DNA of 64,000 nucleotides from Verrucomicrobium spinosum DSM 4136 = JCM 18804 (GTDB lineage Bacteria; Verrucomicrobiota; Verrucomicrobiia; Verrucomicrobiales; Verrucomicrobiaceae). Numbering within the stretch: position 1 is the first letter of the stretch; every line of letters begins with the position of its first letter. The position numbers and the translations under genes are program-made. The stretch is taken from positions 7,411,105-7,475,104 of the forward strand of contig NZ_ABIZ01000001.1 of assembly GCF_000172155.1 (NCBI RefSeq), given 5' to 3'. Shown piece by piece: positions 18,725 to 27,095 of this stretch. Under the pieces are notes generated by a model. It did no database searches and was not told the DNA's origin. It saw only the letters and a program-made list of their open reading frames with translations.

Positions 18725-20143
18725 TCACCACGGCAGTGAAAAGGTCTTGACGGTTGTCATGAACTTCATCGCCTCGATCACACCCTCCTTGATCCCCAGC
18801 CCGCTGTCTTTCACGCCGCCAAACGGGGAAAGCTCGAGACGATAACCGGGAATTTCATTCACGTTCACCGTGCCGACTTTCAACGTCTTGACCGTTTTGA
18901 TCACGGCATCCATGGAGTTCGTGACGATGGCGCTGGAGAGCCCGTACGCGGTGGCATTGGAGAATTCCAGAGCGTCATCCAGATCCTTCACGGGAAAGAT
19001 GGGTGCCAGGGGGCCAAAGCACTCATTGGTAGCCAGGTAGGCCGACCGTGGCACATTCTCCAGGATGGTCGGCGCCATCTGGGCCCCCTGGCGGCTCCCG
19101 CCGAGGAGCACGGCCGCCCCCTTGCCCACAGCCTCCAGCACGGCCCCTTCCAATGCGATGGCCGCAGGCTCGTCGATAACGGTACCCACTACGGTTGACT
19201 CCTCCGCCGGATCCCCGTGAACGTAGGTCGCGGCCAACTTTACGAACCGGTCCGTAAACTCCTGAATCACCTTCTCATGCACCAGCAACCGGCGCACGGC
19301 GGTGCAGCGCTGGCCGCTGTTGCGGAAGCTGCCTTCACAGGCCAGCTTCGCGGCGAGATCGAGATCCGCATCCTCCAGGATGATCATCGGAGAGTGCCCC
19401 CCCAGTTCCAGGCAGAGCTTCTTGTACCCGGCCGTGGCGGCGATTTTCTTGCCAACAGATGCGCTGCCAGTGAAGGTGACCAGCTCCACGCGCTCATCTT
19501 GAATAAGAGGGGTGGTGATCTCTTCCAGCGAACCATGCACGACGCTGAGCATCCACCCCGGCAGCCCTGCCTCGTAGAGTACCTCGGCCAGACGGGCTGC
19601 CGTAAGCGGCGTCTTCTCCGAAGGTTTGAGGATGATGGGTGCTCCAGCGGCAATGGCTGGGGCCAGCTTGTGCGCCACCTGATTCAGGGGATGGTTGAAG
19701 GGAGTGATCGCGGCCACAAGAGACAGCGGTTCACGGTGCGTAAAGATCTTCCGCGCCTTGCCCGTGGGTGAAATGTCGCAGGAGAACGTCTGCCCATCAT
19801 CGCGGAGTGCCTCCATGGCGGCGAACGAGAAGACGTCACAGGCTCGGCCCACTTCATACCGCGTTTCCTTCAGGCAGAGACCCGCTTCACGGGTGATGAT
19901 CCGCGCAAGCTCCTCACGTCGGCCGTTGAGCAGATCATGGGTGCGGTTCAGGATCGTCGCCCGTTCATACCGGGTGAGTGGCCCATGCGGAGCCAGGTGC
20001 GAGGCAATGACTTCATCAAGCTGGCTGCGCGTGATGCGGGCCACGCTGCCGACGCGGCTGCCGTCCCAGGGGTTGAAGACTTCAAGACGGTCGGCCGACT
20101 GAGTGGCGACGCCCGCCAGATAGGATGGAAGTTCGAGATTCAA
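18725..20143 (-). CDS. phnY: Phosphonoacetaldehyde dehydrogenase
   Basis: This aldehyde dehydrogenase has 472 residues. LELGGHSP carries the general base Glu246, and GSFRNSGQRCTAVRR carries the catalytic Cys280. ITPFNHPLNQ, LKPSEKTPLTA and FTGSASVGKKIA are the NAD-binding blocks. The enzyme class oxidises phosphonoacetaldehyde to phosphonoacetate with NAD. I assign that substrate because the gene is last in an operon with a phosphonoacetate hydrolase and an HpnZ-like dehydrogenase; by sequence alone it is a glyceraldehyde-3-phosphate-dehydrogenase-type ALDH. The stop of the previous gene is about 20 bases upstream. No aminoethylphosphonate transaminase (PhnW) is present in the window, so the aldehyde must come from elsewhere or from the neighbouring dehydrogenase. 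Confidence 0.8.
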   Translation of the reverse strand: MNLELPSYLAGVATQSADRLEVFNPWDGSRVGSVARITRSQLDEVIASHLAPHGPLTRYERATILNRTHDLLNGRREELARIITREAGLCLKETRYEVGRACDVFSFAAMEALRDDGQTFSCDISPTGKARKIFTHREPLSLVAAITPFNHPLNQVAHKLAPAIAAGAPIILKPSEKTPLTAARLAEVLYEAGLPGWMLSVVHGSLEEITTPLIQDERVELVTFTGSASVGKKIAATAGYKKLCLELGGHSPMIILEDADLDLAAKLACEGSFRNSGQRCTAVRRLLVHEKVIQEFTDRFVKLAATYVHGDPAEESTVVGTVIDEPAAIALEGAVLEAVGKGAAVLLGGSRQGAQMAPTILENVPRSAYLATNECFGPLAPIFPVKDLDDALEFSNATAYGLSSAIVTNSMDAVIKTVKTLKVGTVNVNEIPGYRLELSPFGGVKDSGLGIKEGVIEAMKFMTTVKTFSLPW

Positions 20144-20164
20144 AGGATTGTACAGGGGTCGGGT

Positions 20165-21286
20165 TCAAGGTTTCACGGCAACACGCTGCCAGACTCGGGA
20201 TCGGGTGAGGGAGACGGCCTCCTCCAGGGAGGCGAGCGGCAGGGCCGGGCTGACCAGCTTTTCGTAGGGCAGCTTGTGCAGGGTGGATTCGAGGAAACTG
20301 AGCCCCTTGGCCAGATGCAACGGCGAGTAGTTGTGCATGCCCCGGATGGTCAGGCACTTCCGGATGACGGCCTCACCCGTGAGCTGGAGCACAGTCTCCG
20401 GGTGAACCATGCCTGCCCACACATACATGCCGCCGGGGCGGAGCATCTGCACTCCCGGCGGGACCACGGATGCCGAGCCGGTCACCTCCACGACCAAGTC
20501 CACCCCACCGGGACATTCCACGTGCATGCGCTCCCGGGAGCGGCTCCAGTTTGCATCATCGCCGAGAACGGGAAGGCCGCCAAAGTCGGCGACGAGATCC
20601 AGCCGTTGGGGTTGGATGTCCGAGCAATAGACCTGCTGCACGCCGCGGTGACGCAGCCATGCACAGGCGTACAGACCAAGCAAGCCACCGCCCTGCACCC
20701 AGGCGGAGTCGCAGTGGGAGGGGAGGTCCGTAAGGGCACTGACCACGGTGGCCAGTGCACAGTTGGCAGGGGCGACGACCGCATCCGGCAGGGTGTCAGG
20801 CACCTCCAGCACAGCCGTGCCAGGACGCAGCATGATGTGGGTCGCATAGCAACCGTTGAGTCCGCTGCCATTGTTCAGTGCCGCATGACCATACTTGAAT
20901 AGATGATCACACTTCTGCGGCAGGTGCCAGGAGGCACAGGCCGGGCAATGGCCGCAGCTGTCTGCCAGGCTCCATGTCACCCGCGTGCCAGGAACGATGC
21001 CCTGACGTCCGCTTTCCACCACCACTCCCACGGCTTCATGCCCCAGGACGCACGGGGTGGGGGCAGAGCGACGACCGTCGATGGTATGAAGGTCAGAGCC
21101 GCAGATGGTGGCCAGCGAGATCTCCACCAGCACCTCCCCCTCGCCCACATGCTTGGGCAGCACCTGCTCGTGAAGCTCGAAACTGCGGGATGGACCATGA
21201 AACAACTGAACACGTGCCCGGGATGCGCAGCGAGACTTTTTTGATCCGACCGGGGCCGGAGAACGGGGAGGGAGGGTGACACTCAT
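20165..21286 (-). CDS. Zinc-dependent alcohol dehydrogenase, phosphonate-associated (HpnZ-like)
   Basis: This is a medium-chain dehydrogenase of 373 residues. Start ATG 21286 has GCAACCT upstream and is in frame; a longer frame to 21475 overlaps the MFS gene. The catalytic zinc site is in ATICGSDLHT and GHEAVGVV. The structural zinc Cys cluster is CGHCPACASWHLPQKC. The Rossmann part has VQGGGLLGLYACAW. The pattern matches the proposed phosphonate-catabolism alcohol dehydrogenase family found beside PhnY/PhnA-type genes. A plausible reaction is oxidation of 2-hydroxyethylphosphonate to phosphonoacetaldehyde, the substrate of the next gene; this is inference from gene order. It sits 25 bases behind the MFS gene and 21 before the aldehyde dehydrogenase. 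Confidence 0.75.
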   Translation of the reverse strand: MSVTLPPRSPAPVGSKKSRCASRARVQLFHGPSRSFELHEQVLPKHVGEGEVLVEISLATICGSDLHTIDGRRSAPTPCVLGHEAVGVVVESGRQGIVPGTRVTWSLADSCGHCPACASWHLPQKCDHLFKYGHAALNNGSGLNGCYATHIMLRPGTAVLEVPDTLPDAVVAPANCALATVVSALTDLPSHCDSAWVQGGGLLGLYACAWLRHRGVQQVYCSDIQPQRLDLVADFGGLPVLGDDANWSRSRERMHVECPGGVDLVVEVTGSASVVPPGVQMLRPGGMYVWAGMVHPETVLQLTGEAVIRKCLTIRGMHNYSPLHLAKGLSFLESTLHKLPYEKLVSPALPLASLEEAVSLTRSRVWQRVAVKP

Positions 21287-21311
21287 AGGTTGCAAAAGGA
21301 TGCCAGTCAGT

Positions 21312-22595
21312 TCAGCGGCGGATAAGAAGGGCGAGCAGCGCGCTGCAAACGGCGAAGGCGGAGACGATGGGGAAGACGAGGGTGGTGTTTTCGACCCCGG
21401 GAACGGTGGCAAAGGGGTTGTGCTGGACCATCCAGCCGATGAAGGGTTCCCCCAGGCCAGCCATGGCATAGGCAAAACAGTTGATCATGCCCACCGCCGT
21501 GCCCGCGCGGGCGCGCCCCAGCAGGTCGGGAGCCAGTGCCCAGAAGGCCGCCTGGGGACCATAGGCAAAGAAGCCGCACAGGAACAGGACAGGCAGCCCC
21601 AACCAGTGCCCCTTGGGGAGCAGATACATGCCCATGGCGGTGACAGCGGCCAGACCCATGAAGGTGGCGATGATGCCGGAGCGGCGGGAGCCGCAGAACC
21701 GGTCAGAGATCCAGCCCGTCGCCACGGCCCCGAGAGCCATGCCCACCGGCAGGGCGATGCTGATCCATTTCCCTGCGGGGTTGCTCTTGAAATCGGGGCC
21801 CAGGAAATAGACAGGCACCCAGATGAGGAGCCCGTACCGAACGGAACTCTGGAATCCGATGGCAAGACCAGCGAGCATGAGCTTGCCATTGCCCAGGGCG
21901 GCGCGGTAGCGCTGCCAGGAGGTTTCACCGGTGACAGCGGGAGCGGGCGTGCCATCCTCCTTTTTTTCATCGGTAAAGTCCGCGAACCCCAGCTTCGCCG
22001 GGCGGTCCCGGGCGATAAGCCATACCACCACACCCCCCAGGAGCATGAGGATCACCGGCAGGCGGAAGATCCAGCGCCAGCTCAGGTGCAGCACATCCAG
22101 AATCAACAGGGACGTAATGTAGGACAGCACGGAGGAAAGACCGGCGGAAAGCAGGTAGAAACCGAAGGCCTTGCCACGCTCATGGGTGCCACACCAGTTG
22201 GCCACCAGACGGCTGCCCGGTGCCCAACCCATGCTTTGAGCGAGCCCGTTGGCACTCCAGGCGACGGCCAGCGACTTGAGTCCGGTGCCCAGGCTGGTAG
22301 CCCAGTTCAACGCGAACGAAAGCACCGTGCCCAGGCTCATCATCCGGCGTCCGCCGAAGCGGTCCCCCAGATTACCATTGATCGCCTGACCTACAGCATA
22401 GGCCCAGAGCATGCCAGCGCTCACCCAGCCCAGCGTCTGCTTGTCCAGACCGAGCTCTGCCTGAATGCCGGGAATGGCAAACCCGAAGGTCTGCCGCCCG
22501 GTGTAGTAGAAGAGATAGCAGAACATCACCGCACCGAGCACGCGCTTTTGTGCGCGCCGGAAGGCGGGGTCCTGATGAGTTACAGCGGCGGCCAT
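21312..22595 (-). CDS. MFS transporter of the organophosphate/phosphonate antiporter type
   Basis: This is a 427-residue membrane carrier with about 12 hydrophobic segments. FCYLFYYTGRQTFGFAIPGI in segment 1 matches the OPA family (GlpT/UhpT) start, where Tyr and Arg bind phosphate. GNLGDRFGGRRMM is the MFS A-like motif between segments 2 and 3, and NGLAQSMGWAPGSRLVANW is the OPA signature in segment 4. In this operon the cargo is most likely a phosphonate exchanged for phosphate, which is inferred. Its start lies 2 bases behind the stop of the phosphonoacetate hydrolase gene, so the two are translationally linked. Confidence 0.8.
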   Translation of the reverse strand: MAAAVTHQDPAFRRAQKRVLGAVMFCYLFYYTGRQTFGFAIPGIQAELGLDKQTLGWVSAGMLWAYAVGQAINGNLGDRFGGRRMMSLGTVLSFALNWATSLGTGLKSLAVAWSANGLAQSMGWAPGSRLVANWCGTHERGKAFGFYLLSAGLSSVLSYITSLLILDVLHLSWRWIFRLPVILMLLGGVVVWLIARDRPAKLGFADFTDEKKEDGTPAPAVTGETSWQRYRAALGNGKLMLAGLAIGFQSSVRYGLLIWVPVYFLGPDFKSNPAGKWISIALPVGMALGAVATGWISDRFCGSRRSGIIATFMGLAAVTAMGMYLLPKGHWLGLPVLFLCGFFAYGPQAAFWALAPDLLGRARAGTAVGMINCFAYAMAGLGEPFIGWMVQHNPFATVPGVENTTLVFPIVSAFAVCSALLALLIRR

Positions 22596-22597
22596 GG

Positions 22598-23839
22598 TCA
22601 GAGAGTTCCGTTGCAGGTGAATTCGAAAATGTCGAAGTTTCGCGGATCCGCCGTGGCCCGGGCCGCATATTCCGGCTTCAGAGGCTGGCTGAAGACGAAA
22701 GGCACCATTTCCTCATACCTGCCGCCATGGCTGCGCAGGCCGCCCGCCAGAGCTTTCAGGTCGTGGTAGGCTGGAGTGCGCCCCAACACCACGTCCCGGG
22801 CGCTGGCCACCACAAGGTCGCCCATGCGATCCTCCGGGAGTTCGAGGAGTTTTGCCCCCACTGCCCGGGTGTGGCATTCGGTCACGCCGCTGCGTCCCAG
22901 CAGCCAGGTCTGTACGGCCTGAACCTCCACGCTGGCCGGCACGTGCACCTGGGCAAAGGAGCCCAGGGCACCGTGATGCACCACATACGGGTCAGTGATG
23001 GGAAGGATCACGCGAAACCCGCCCCCGAACTGGGCGTCCAGTTCACTTTCCAGGTAGATCACGTTGGGAGTGCCATCGGCCTTTTGTTTGGCGTTCATGC
23101 CGTGGTCCGCTGTCACGCCCACGACTGCGCCCAAGGCCACCAGTCGGCCGAGTTCGGTATCGATTCCCGCGTAGAAGTCCAGCGCCTCCTGCTCCTCCGG
23201 CGCATGCTTGTGCTGCATGTAGTCCGTGGTGGAGAGGTAGAGGAAGTCCGCGATGCCGCGCTCCAGCAGGACCACACCTGCCTTCAGCACATATAGGCTG
23301 GCATCGCCGCTGTAGATCTCCGGGGTAGGGCCCACTATGGACTCCACTTCATCAATGCCGTGGCTGGCTTTGACCGCCTGCGCCGCTTTCTCTGCAGAGA
23401 AGGCGATGCCGCCTTCATTGATCAGCCCCGAGGCGAAGATGTCGCGCAGCTTTTCCTTGGCGGTGACCACCGCCACCTTGCGCCCCGCTTTCTGGACGGC
23501 GGGGAAGATCGTTTCCACCCGCAGGAACTTGGAGGAGTTCATCATCACCTCCTGGTCCTGGGCGGTGTCATAAAAGAAGTTTCCGCCAATCCCATGCACG
23601 CTGGGCGGAGTGCCAGTGACAATGCTGGTGTTGTTGACGTTGGTAAAGGTGGGCATGGCCGCGCGGGCAAACCCGCGCCAACCATTGAGGCTCATCCTGG
23701 CCAGGTTCGGCATGAGACCGCGCACGAGGGCGGCGTCGAAGTACTCGGTGGCGGAGCCATCCAGGCATACGACCACAACGGGACGCGATGGCAGGTTGTA
23801 GGCACGCTGGTTGACGGTGACGGAAGCAGTGGAATACAT
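22598..23839 (-). CDS. phnA: Phosphonoacetate hydrolase
   Basis: This 413-residue enzyme is in the alkaline-phosphatase superfamily. Metal and nucleophile blocks are VVVVCLDGSATEYFD (first Asp), PTFTNVNNTSIVTG (nucleophile Thr region), STTDYMQHKHAP (Asp and His), GVTADHGMN (Asp-His) and a late His in RSHGGRYEE. This set and the length fit phosphonoacetate hydrolase, which splits phosphonoacetate to acetate and phosphate and needs zinc. I chose ATG 23839 because homology-like sequence begins there. It is the second gene of the operon; the aldehyde dehydrogenase three genes on would supply its substrate. The assignment rests on the motif set plus context. Confidence 0.85.
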   Translation of the reverse strand: MYSTASVTVNQRAYNLPSRPVVVVCLDGSATEYFDAALVRGLMPNLARMSLNGWRGFARAAMPTFTNVNNTSIVTGTPPSVHGIGGNFFYDTAQDQEVMMNSSKFLRVETIFPAVQKAGRKVAVVTAKEKLRDIFASGLINEGGIAFSAEKAAQAVKASHGIDEVESIVGPTPEIYSGDASLYVLKAGVVLLERGIADFLYLSTTDYMQHKHAPEEQEALDFYAGIDTELGRLVALGAVVGVTADHGMNAKQKADGTPNVIYLESELDAQFGGGFRVILPITDPYVVHHGALGSFAQVHVPASVEVQAVQTWLLGRSGVTECHTRAVGAKLLELPEDRMGDLVVASARDVVLGRTPAYHDLKALAGGLRSHGGRYEEMVPFVFSQPLKPEYAARATADPRNFDIFEFTCNGTL

Positions 23840-23858
23840 GAGTCGGGTTCTAGGAAGT

Positions 23859-25190
23859 TCAGGCGTGGGTGAGGTCGGCCAGGGTGAGATTGTAGGTAAA
23901 GACCCTTTCACCGTGGCGGTTGATGAGCTCGGCGGAGACCCGGGCCGGAGTGACCGTGCTGTCCACCTCCATCACCATGAAAACGTGCGGCTCCACGGCG
24001 CTGCGCACCAGATCCGGGTGATACGTGTTCAGCTTGGGGATGACGCTGCTGTGGATGGGGGAGGCAATGAACTGCACCAGGTCGTAGCCCACGGTTTTCT
24101 TGGACTTGTAGTGCAGCACCCGGCTGGCGTGGATGTCCCCGCCCACCAGCATGACCCCGGGGATCTTGTTCCGGGCGATGAATTCCTCCAGGGCCACGCG
24201 CTCATGCATGTACGTGCCCCAGTCGTCTTTCTCGCTGCTCTGCTTGTCATCCCAGATCACCCCGCAGGCCAGAATCTTGAAAGGTGCGGTGGAGGCCTTC
24301 AGTCCACGCTGCAGCCACTCCCACTGGGCGGCTCCCAGCAGGGAGGACTTTTGGGGGTCGGCATAGGATTTTTCTGTTTCCGAGAACCAACGGGTGTCGA
24401 GCAGGAACACTTCCACCGGGCCGTGGCGGAAGCTGGTGTAAATTCCTTGATCCTTCTCGCCAAAGGTCCACTGCGGCCGGTAGCGGCAGTACACCGTGCG
24501 GCTGTTTTCCTTGCCCTTGGCGCGACCGTCGCAGTCGTTCCCGGCAAAGTCGTGGTCATCCCACGTCCACCAGCAGGGGCGGGACTGCAGCAGGTTTTGG
24601 TATTCCGGCACTGCCGCGAAGGCACGGTGGCGCTTGGTCTGCACTTCGAGGGCGGTGCTGTCGATGTACGGGGTGTCACCGATAAGGATCACGGCATCCA
24701 CCTTCTCCTCCGCCATTCTATTCCAGACGGCCCGGCTGCCCGCGTCTTCCTTGGCGCAGGAACTGATGGCAAAGCGCACCTTGCCCGGTTTGTCAGGTTC
24801 GGGAGCCGTCTTGAAGCTCTGCTCCGGTGCGTTGGCCACTGGAGCGGAGTTGGACAGGACCCGATAGCGGTAGGCAGTGCCGGGGCGCAGTCCCTTCACC
24901 TGCCAGTGCAGGCAGAGATCCTGGTCCACCGTGGCCTGGGCAGATACCGTCACCGGCGCGCCTCCGCTGATGGGAGCCACCTCCAACACATACGCCCCGG
25001 GGGCGGCCGCCCTCATCCAGATCGCGCTCTTGTCCGTTTCTGTATGGCCCACGATGGGGCCGAGGAAGCCGCTATGGCTCCCAGAGGCGGCAGCGGCCTG
25101 ATCAAGAGCGGAGGCGGCGGTGCAGGCGAGGGTACCCGCGACGAACTGCCGGCGACTGACCCTGCCAGATGGAAGAGAAGGCGTTTTCAT
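23859..25190 (-). CDS. PhoD-like alkaline phosphatase with Tat signal
   Basis: This is an exported phosphoesterase of 443 residues. The N-terminus SRRQFVAGTLACTAASALDQ is a twin-arginine signal. An Ig-like N-terminal domain (about 45-150) is followed by the PhoD metallophosphatase domain. That domain has ISSCAKEDAG, LIGDTPYIDS, WWTWDDHDFAGNDCDG, FLLDTRWF and MLVGGDIHASRVLHY, which supply the usual Cys/Asp/Asn/His metal ligands. It is the first gene of the phosphonate operon, with about 20 bases to the next gene, so it probably contributes to external phosphorus gain. PhoD enzymes act on phosphomono- or diesters; a phosphonate-ester substrate would be a guess. Confidence 0.8.
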   Translation of the reverse strand: MKTPSLPSGRVSRRQFVAGTLACTAASALDQAAAASGSHSGFLGPIVGHTETDKSAIWMRAAAPGAYVLEVAPISGGAPVTVSAQATVDQDLCLHWQVKGLRPGTAYRYRVLSNSAPVANAPEQSFKTAPEPDKPGKVRFAISSCAKEDAGSRAVWNRMAEEKVDAVILIGDTPYIDSTALEVQTKRHRAFAAVPEYQNLLQSRPCWWTWDDHDFAGNDCDGRAKGKENSRTVYCRYRPQWTFGEKDQGIYTSFRHGPVEVFLLDTRWFSETEKSYADPQKSSLLGAAQWEWLQRGLKASTAPFKILACGVIWDDKQSSEKDDWGTYMHERVALEEFIARNKIPGVMLVGGDIHASRVLHYKSKKTVGYDLVQFIASPIHSSVIPKLNTYHPDLVRSAVEPHVFMVMEVDSTVTPARVSAELINRHGERVFTYNLTLADLTHA

Positions 25191-25264
25191 AGAAGGTGAC
25201 GATTGGCTAAAAAGACACTTTTGTTTCTAGAAAGCAACTTTTTACGCTTTTCTATCATCCGCTA

Positions 25265-25279
25265 TTTCTTTTGGGAAAC
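25265..25279. promoter_or_regulatory. Candidate operator before the phosphonate operon
   Basis: TTTCTTTTGGGAAAC lies about 75 bases ahead of the PhoD-like start. It differs by one base from the inverted pair of TTTCTTTTGAGAAA boxes on the other side of the XRE-cupin gene. A second palindrome, TTTCTAGAAA, lies at 25224-25233 closer to the start codon. Probable binding sites for the XRE-cupin regulator; the assignment is by repetition and position. Confidence 0.55.
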
Positions 25280-25303
25280 AAATCGGTCACCCAGCAGTGG
25301 GAC

Positions 25304-25365
25304 CTGAACCCGGTGCGGTTGAGGGCATAACGCCCCCTCTCCAGAACCGCACAGGGCGAGTTCAG
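25304..25365. other. Extended hairpin between regulator and phosphonate operon
   Basis: Three nested pairings are visible: CTGAAC (25304) with GTTCAG (25360-25365), TGCGGTT (25314) with AACCGCA (25345-25351), and GAGGG (25321) with CCCTC (25335-25339). The result is a roughly 62-base imperfect hairpin. It lies just after the stop of the regulator gene, in the path of any read-through into the operon. There is no T run. It could be a terminator/attenuator or an unrelated palindromic repeat. Confidence 0.5.
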
Positions 25366-25387
25366 GAGGTCGTCAGTGGGTTTGCAA

Positions 25388-25999
25388 CTACTTGCTATTG
25401 TGCCGGTTGGCAGCCGTCAGCGCTGCCGGATCCATACACATGACGCAGAGAACTCGCGCATCTTTGTCGGTCTCATTGAAGACGCGATGGTCCGTTTCAG
25501 CGTCGAAATAGAGGCTGTCTCCCGCATCCAGGCGGTAGAGATCATTGTCGTACTCGAAGGTCACAGTGCCCTCCAGAACAAGGAGAAACTCCTCCCCCTC
25601 GTGCTTCATGGCCTGCTGGCGCCCGCCCTTTGCAGGGACACGTACTTCGAGCGGGTCCATGGTCCGATCCGCACGCCGGTGGGCCAGGGACTCGTAATAG
25701 TTGTTCAACTTGTTGCCCGCCTCGGAGGGAATGTAGTTGCGCTCGATCGGCTTGCGCTCGCTGCGGCGCACCACGCTGATACGGGGCTTCTCATCAAGTC
25801 CTTCAAGAAGCTCTGAGAGCTTGATTCCCAGGGTTTCCGTGAGTTTTGCCAGCGTCGTCAGCGTCGGGGTAACACGGAAATTTTCCACCTTGGAGAGCAG
25901 CCCTTTGGCCAGACCTGAGGATTCCGAGACTTCTTCCAGCGTCAATCCGCGCTTGAGTCGGGCATTTCGGATTCGTTGGGCGAGTTCTACCAAATTCAT
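25388..25999 (-). CDS. XRE-family regulator with C-terminal cupin domain
   Basis: This is a 203-residue one-component regulator. Residues about 5-62 are an HTH of the XRE/Cro type (RIRNARLKRGLTLEEVSESS, LLSKVENFRVTPTLTTLAKL). Residues about 115-190 are a cupin (MKHEGEEFLLVLEGTVTFEY, YRLDAGDSLYFDAETDHRVFN) that may bind a small ligand or metal. I chose ATG 25999, directly before the HTH; an upstream extension to 26113 would overlap the candidate operators. It lies ahead of the phosphonate operon on the same strand and is divergent from the PEP-CTERM gene. Matching boxes stand on both sides, so it probably regulates itself, the operon and perhaps the divergent gene. The ligand is unknown; a phosphonate is a reasonable guess. 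Confidence 0.85.
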   Translation of the reverse strand: MNLVELAQRIRNARLKRGLTLEEVSESSGLAKGLLSKVENFRVTPTLTTLAKLTETLGIKLSELLEGLDEKPRISVVRRSERKPIERNYIPSEAGNKLNNYYESLAHRRADRTMDPLEVRVPAKGGRQQAMKHEGEEFLLVLEGTVTFEYDNDLYRLDAGDSLYFDAETDHRVFNETDKDARVLCVMCMDPAALTAANRHNSK

Positions 26000-26077
26000 A
26001 GGGCTGTGGTGGTTACACAGATTAGCACAGGAGCCGGTTGGAGCAAAGCGGGATGGTGTATGAAAAAGGGTCTGGAC

Positions 26078-26091
26078 TTTCTCAAAAGAAA
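26078..26091. promoter_or_regulatory. Candidate operator, left copy (TTTCTCAAAAGAAA)
   Basis: This is the exact reverse complement of the box at 26119-26132, with centres 41 bases apart, about four helical turns. It lies between the divergent starts of the XRE-cupin gene and the LamG/PEP-CTERM gene. The spacing suits two dimers on one DNA face. Confidence 0.6.
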
Positions 26092-26118
26092 CATTTTGTT
26101 TACACAAGAGCACTTTCC

Positions 26119-26132
26119 TTTCTTTTGAGAAA
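26119..26132. promoter_or_regulatory. Candidate operator, right copy (TTTCTTTTGAGAAA)
   Basis: This is the exact inverted mate of 26078-26091, about 20 bases ahead of the PEP-CTERM gene start, where binding would block initiation of that gene. It shares 13 of 14 bases with the box before the phosphonate operon. Confidence 0.6.
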
Positions 26133-26150
26133 CATTAGCCTCCGACCGCG

Positions 26151-27047
26151 ATGAAAAACCTGCTGTCCCTATTGTGCGCTACAGGAATGCTGGCTGGCCT
26201 GGTCCAGCCCGCTCTTGGCTCTGTCTCCCTGCTGGACGGACTGAGCTTTTATCTCGATTTCGAGGGCAGTGCTCCGGTGGACACTTCTGGCAAGAATGTG
26301 GTGGTGACCAACTCAGGCGTGACCTCCAACACCCTGACTGGGCACTATGGTGCGATCGCCGGGGTGGCCGGGAACGCCGGCTACTTCAACCGGTCGGAAA
26401 AGGACTGGCTCCAGATCGGACTGGGATATGGCAAGCTGGCGGCAGATCCGGCACCACAACCTCTGGCCTACAGCTTTACCATCAGCGCTTGGTACTACCT
26501 GCAGCCTGAAAGCGCCCCCACAGACCGGCTTTTCCTCTATGAGGGCGACGTGGACTATGATTTATCATTTGGCATCCGCGGGGATCTGGCCTCGTCGAAC
26601 GGGTCCTATGTGGGCACCGCCTACACCCCCGGGAAGACCAACTACGATGTATCAAATGCGGCCTACTATGACACGACGACCAACGAAGGGGCCTGGCAGC
26701 AGGTGCTGGAGACATTCTCGTCTGACGGCACTACGATCACGAAGAAGCTGTACCTCAACGGCGAACTGGTTGGCACCACCTCCACCATGACGGAGAGCTC
26801 GCTCTACTCTCCAGCGATCAATCTCGGCACTTATCGCGACAACAGCGGCCGCTACTGGGACGGCTTCATGGATGAGGTTGGCCTCTGGAACCGTGCGCTG
26901 ACCGATGTTGAAATATCCGATCTCTACGATCTGACTTACATCGACGGGCTTTCAGTGACCAGCCTGGCACCCGAGCCCTCAAGGGCAGTCTTGCTGCTGC
27001 TTGGCATCGTCGGGCTGCATCTTCGCCGATCCCGCCGCAGAGCCTGA
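26151..27047 (+). CDS. LamG-domain protein with PEP-CTERM sorting signal
   Basis: This is a 298-residue exported protein. Its signal peptide is residues 1-24 (LLSLLCATGMLAGLVQPALG). Residues about 30-255 form a LamG/concanavalin-like domain: LSFYLDFEGSAPVDTSG, SFTISAWYYLQPE, KKLYLNGELVGTTS, and YWDGFMDEVGLWNRALT. The last 26 residues are a PEP-CTERM tag: EPSRAVLLLLGIVGL followed by the basic tail RRSRRRA, expected to be processed by an exosortase. It stands about 50 bases ahead of the Verru_Chthon cassette, an arrangement known for that cassette, so it is probably its surface product. The upstream inverted boxes suggest control by the neighbouring XRE-cupin regulator. Its ligand is unknown. 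Confidence 0.85.
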   Translation: MKNLLSLLCATGMLAGLVQPALGSVSLLDGLSFYLDFEGSAPVDTSGKNVVVTNSGVTSNTLTGHYGAIAGVAGNAGYFNRSEKDWLQIGLGYGKLAADPAPQPLAYSFTISAWYYLQPESAPTDRLFLYEGDVDYDLSFGIRGDLASSNGSYVGTAYTPGKTNYDVSNAAYYDTTTNEGAWQQVLETFSSDGTTITKKLYLNGELVGTTSTMTESSLYSPAINLGTYRDNSGRYWDGFMDEVGLWNRALTDVEISDLYDLTYIDGLSVTSLAPEPSRAVLLLLGIVGLHLRRSRRRA

Positions 27048-27095
27048 GATCAGTCGCTCTGCGTCGAACTGTTGGGAAAACCATGCCCCCACGTC

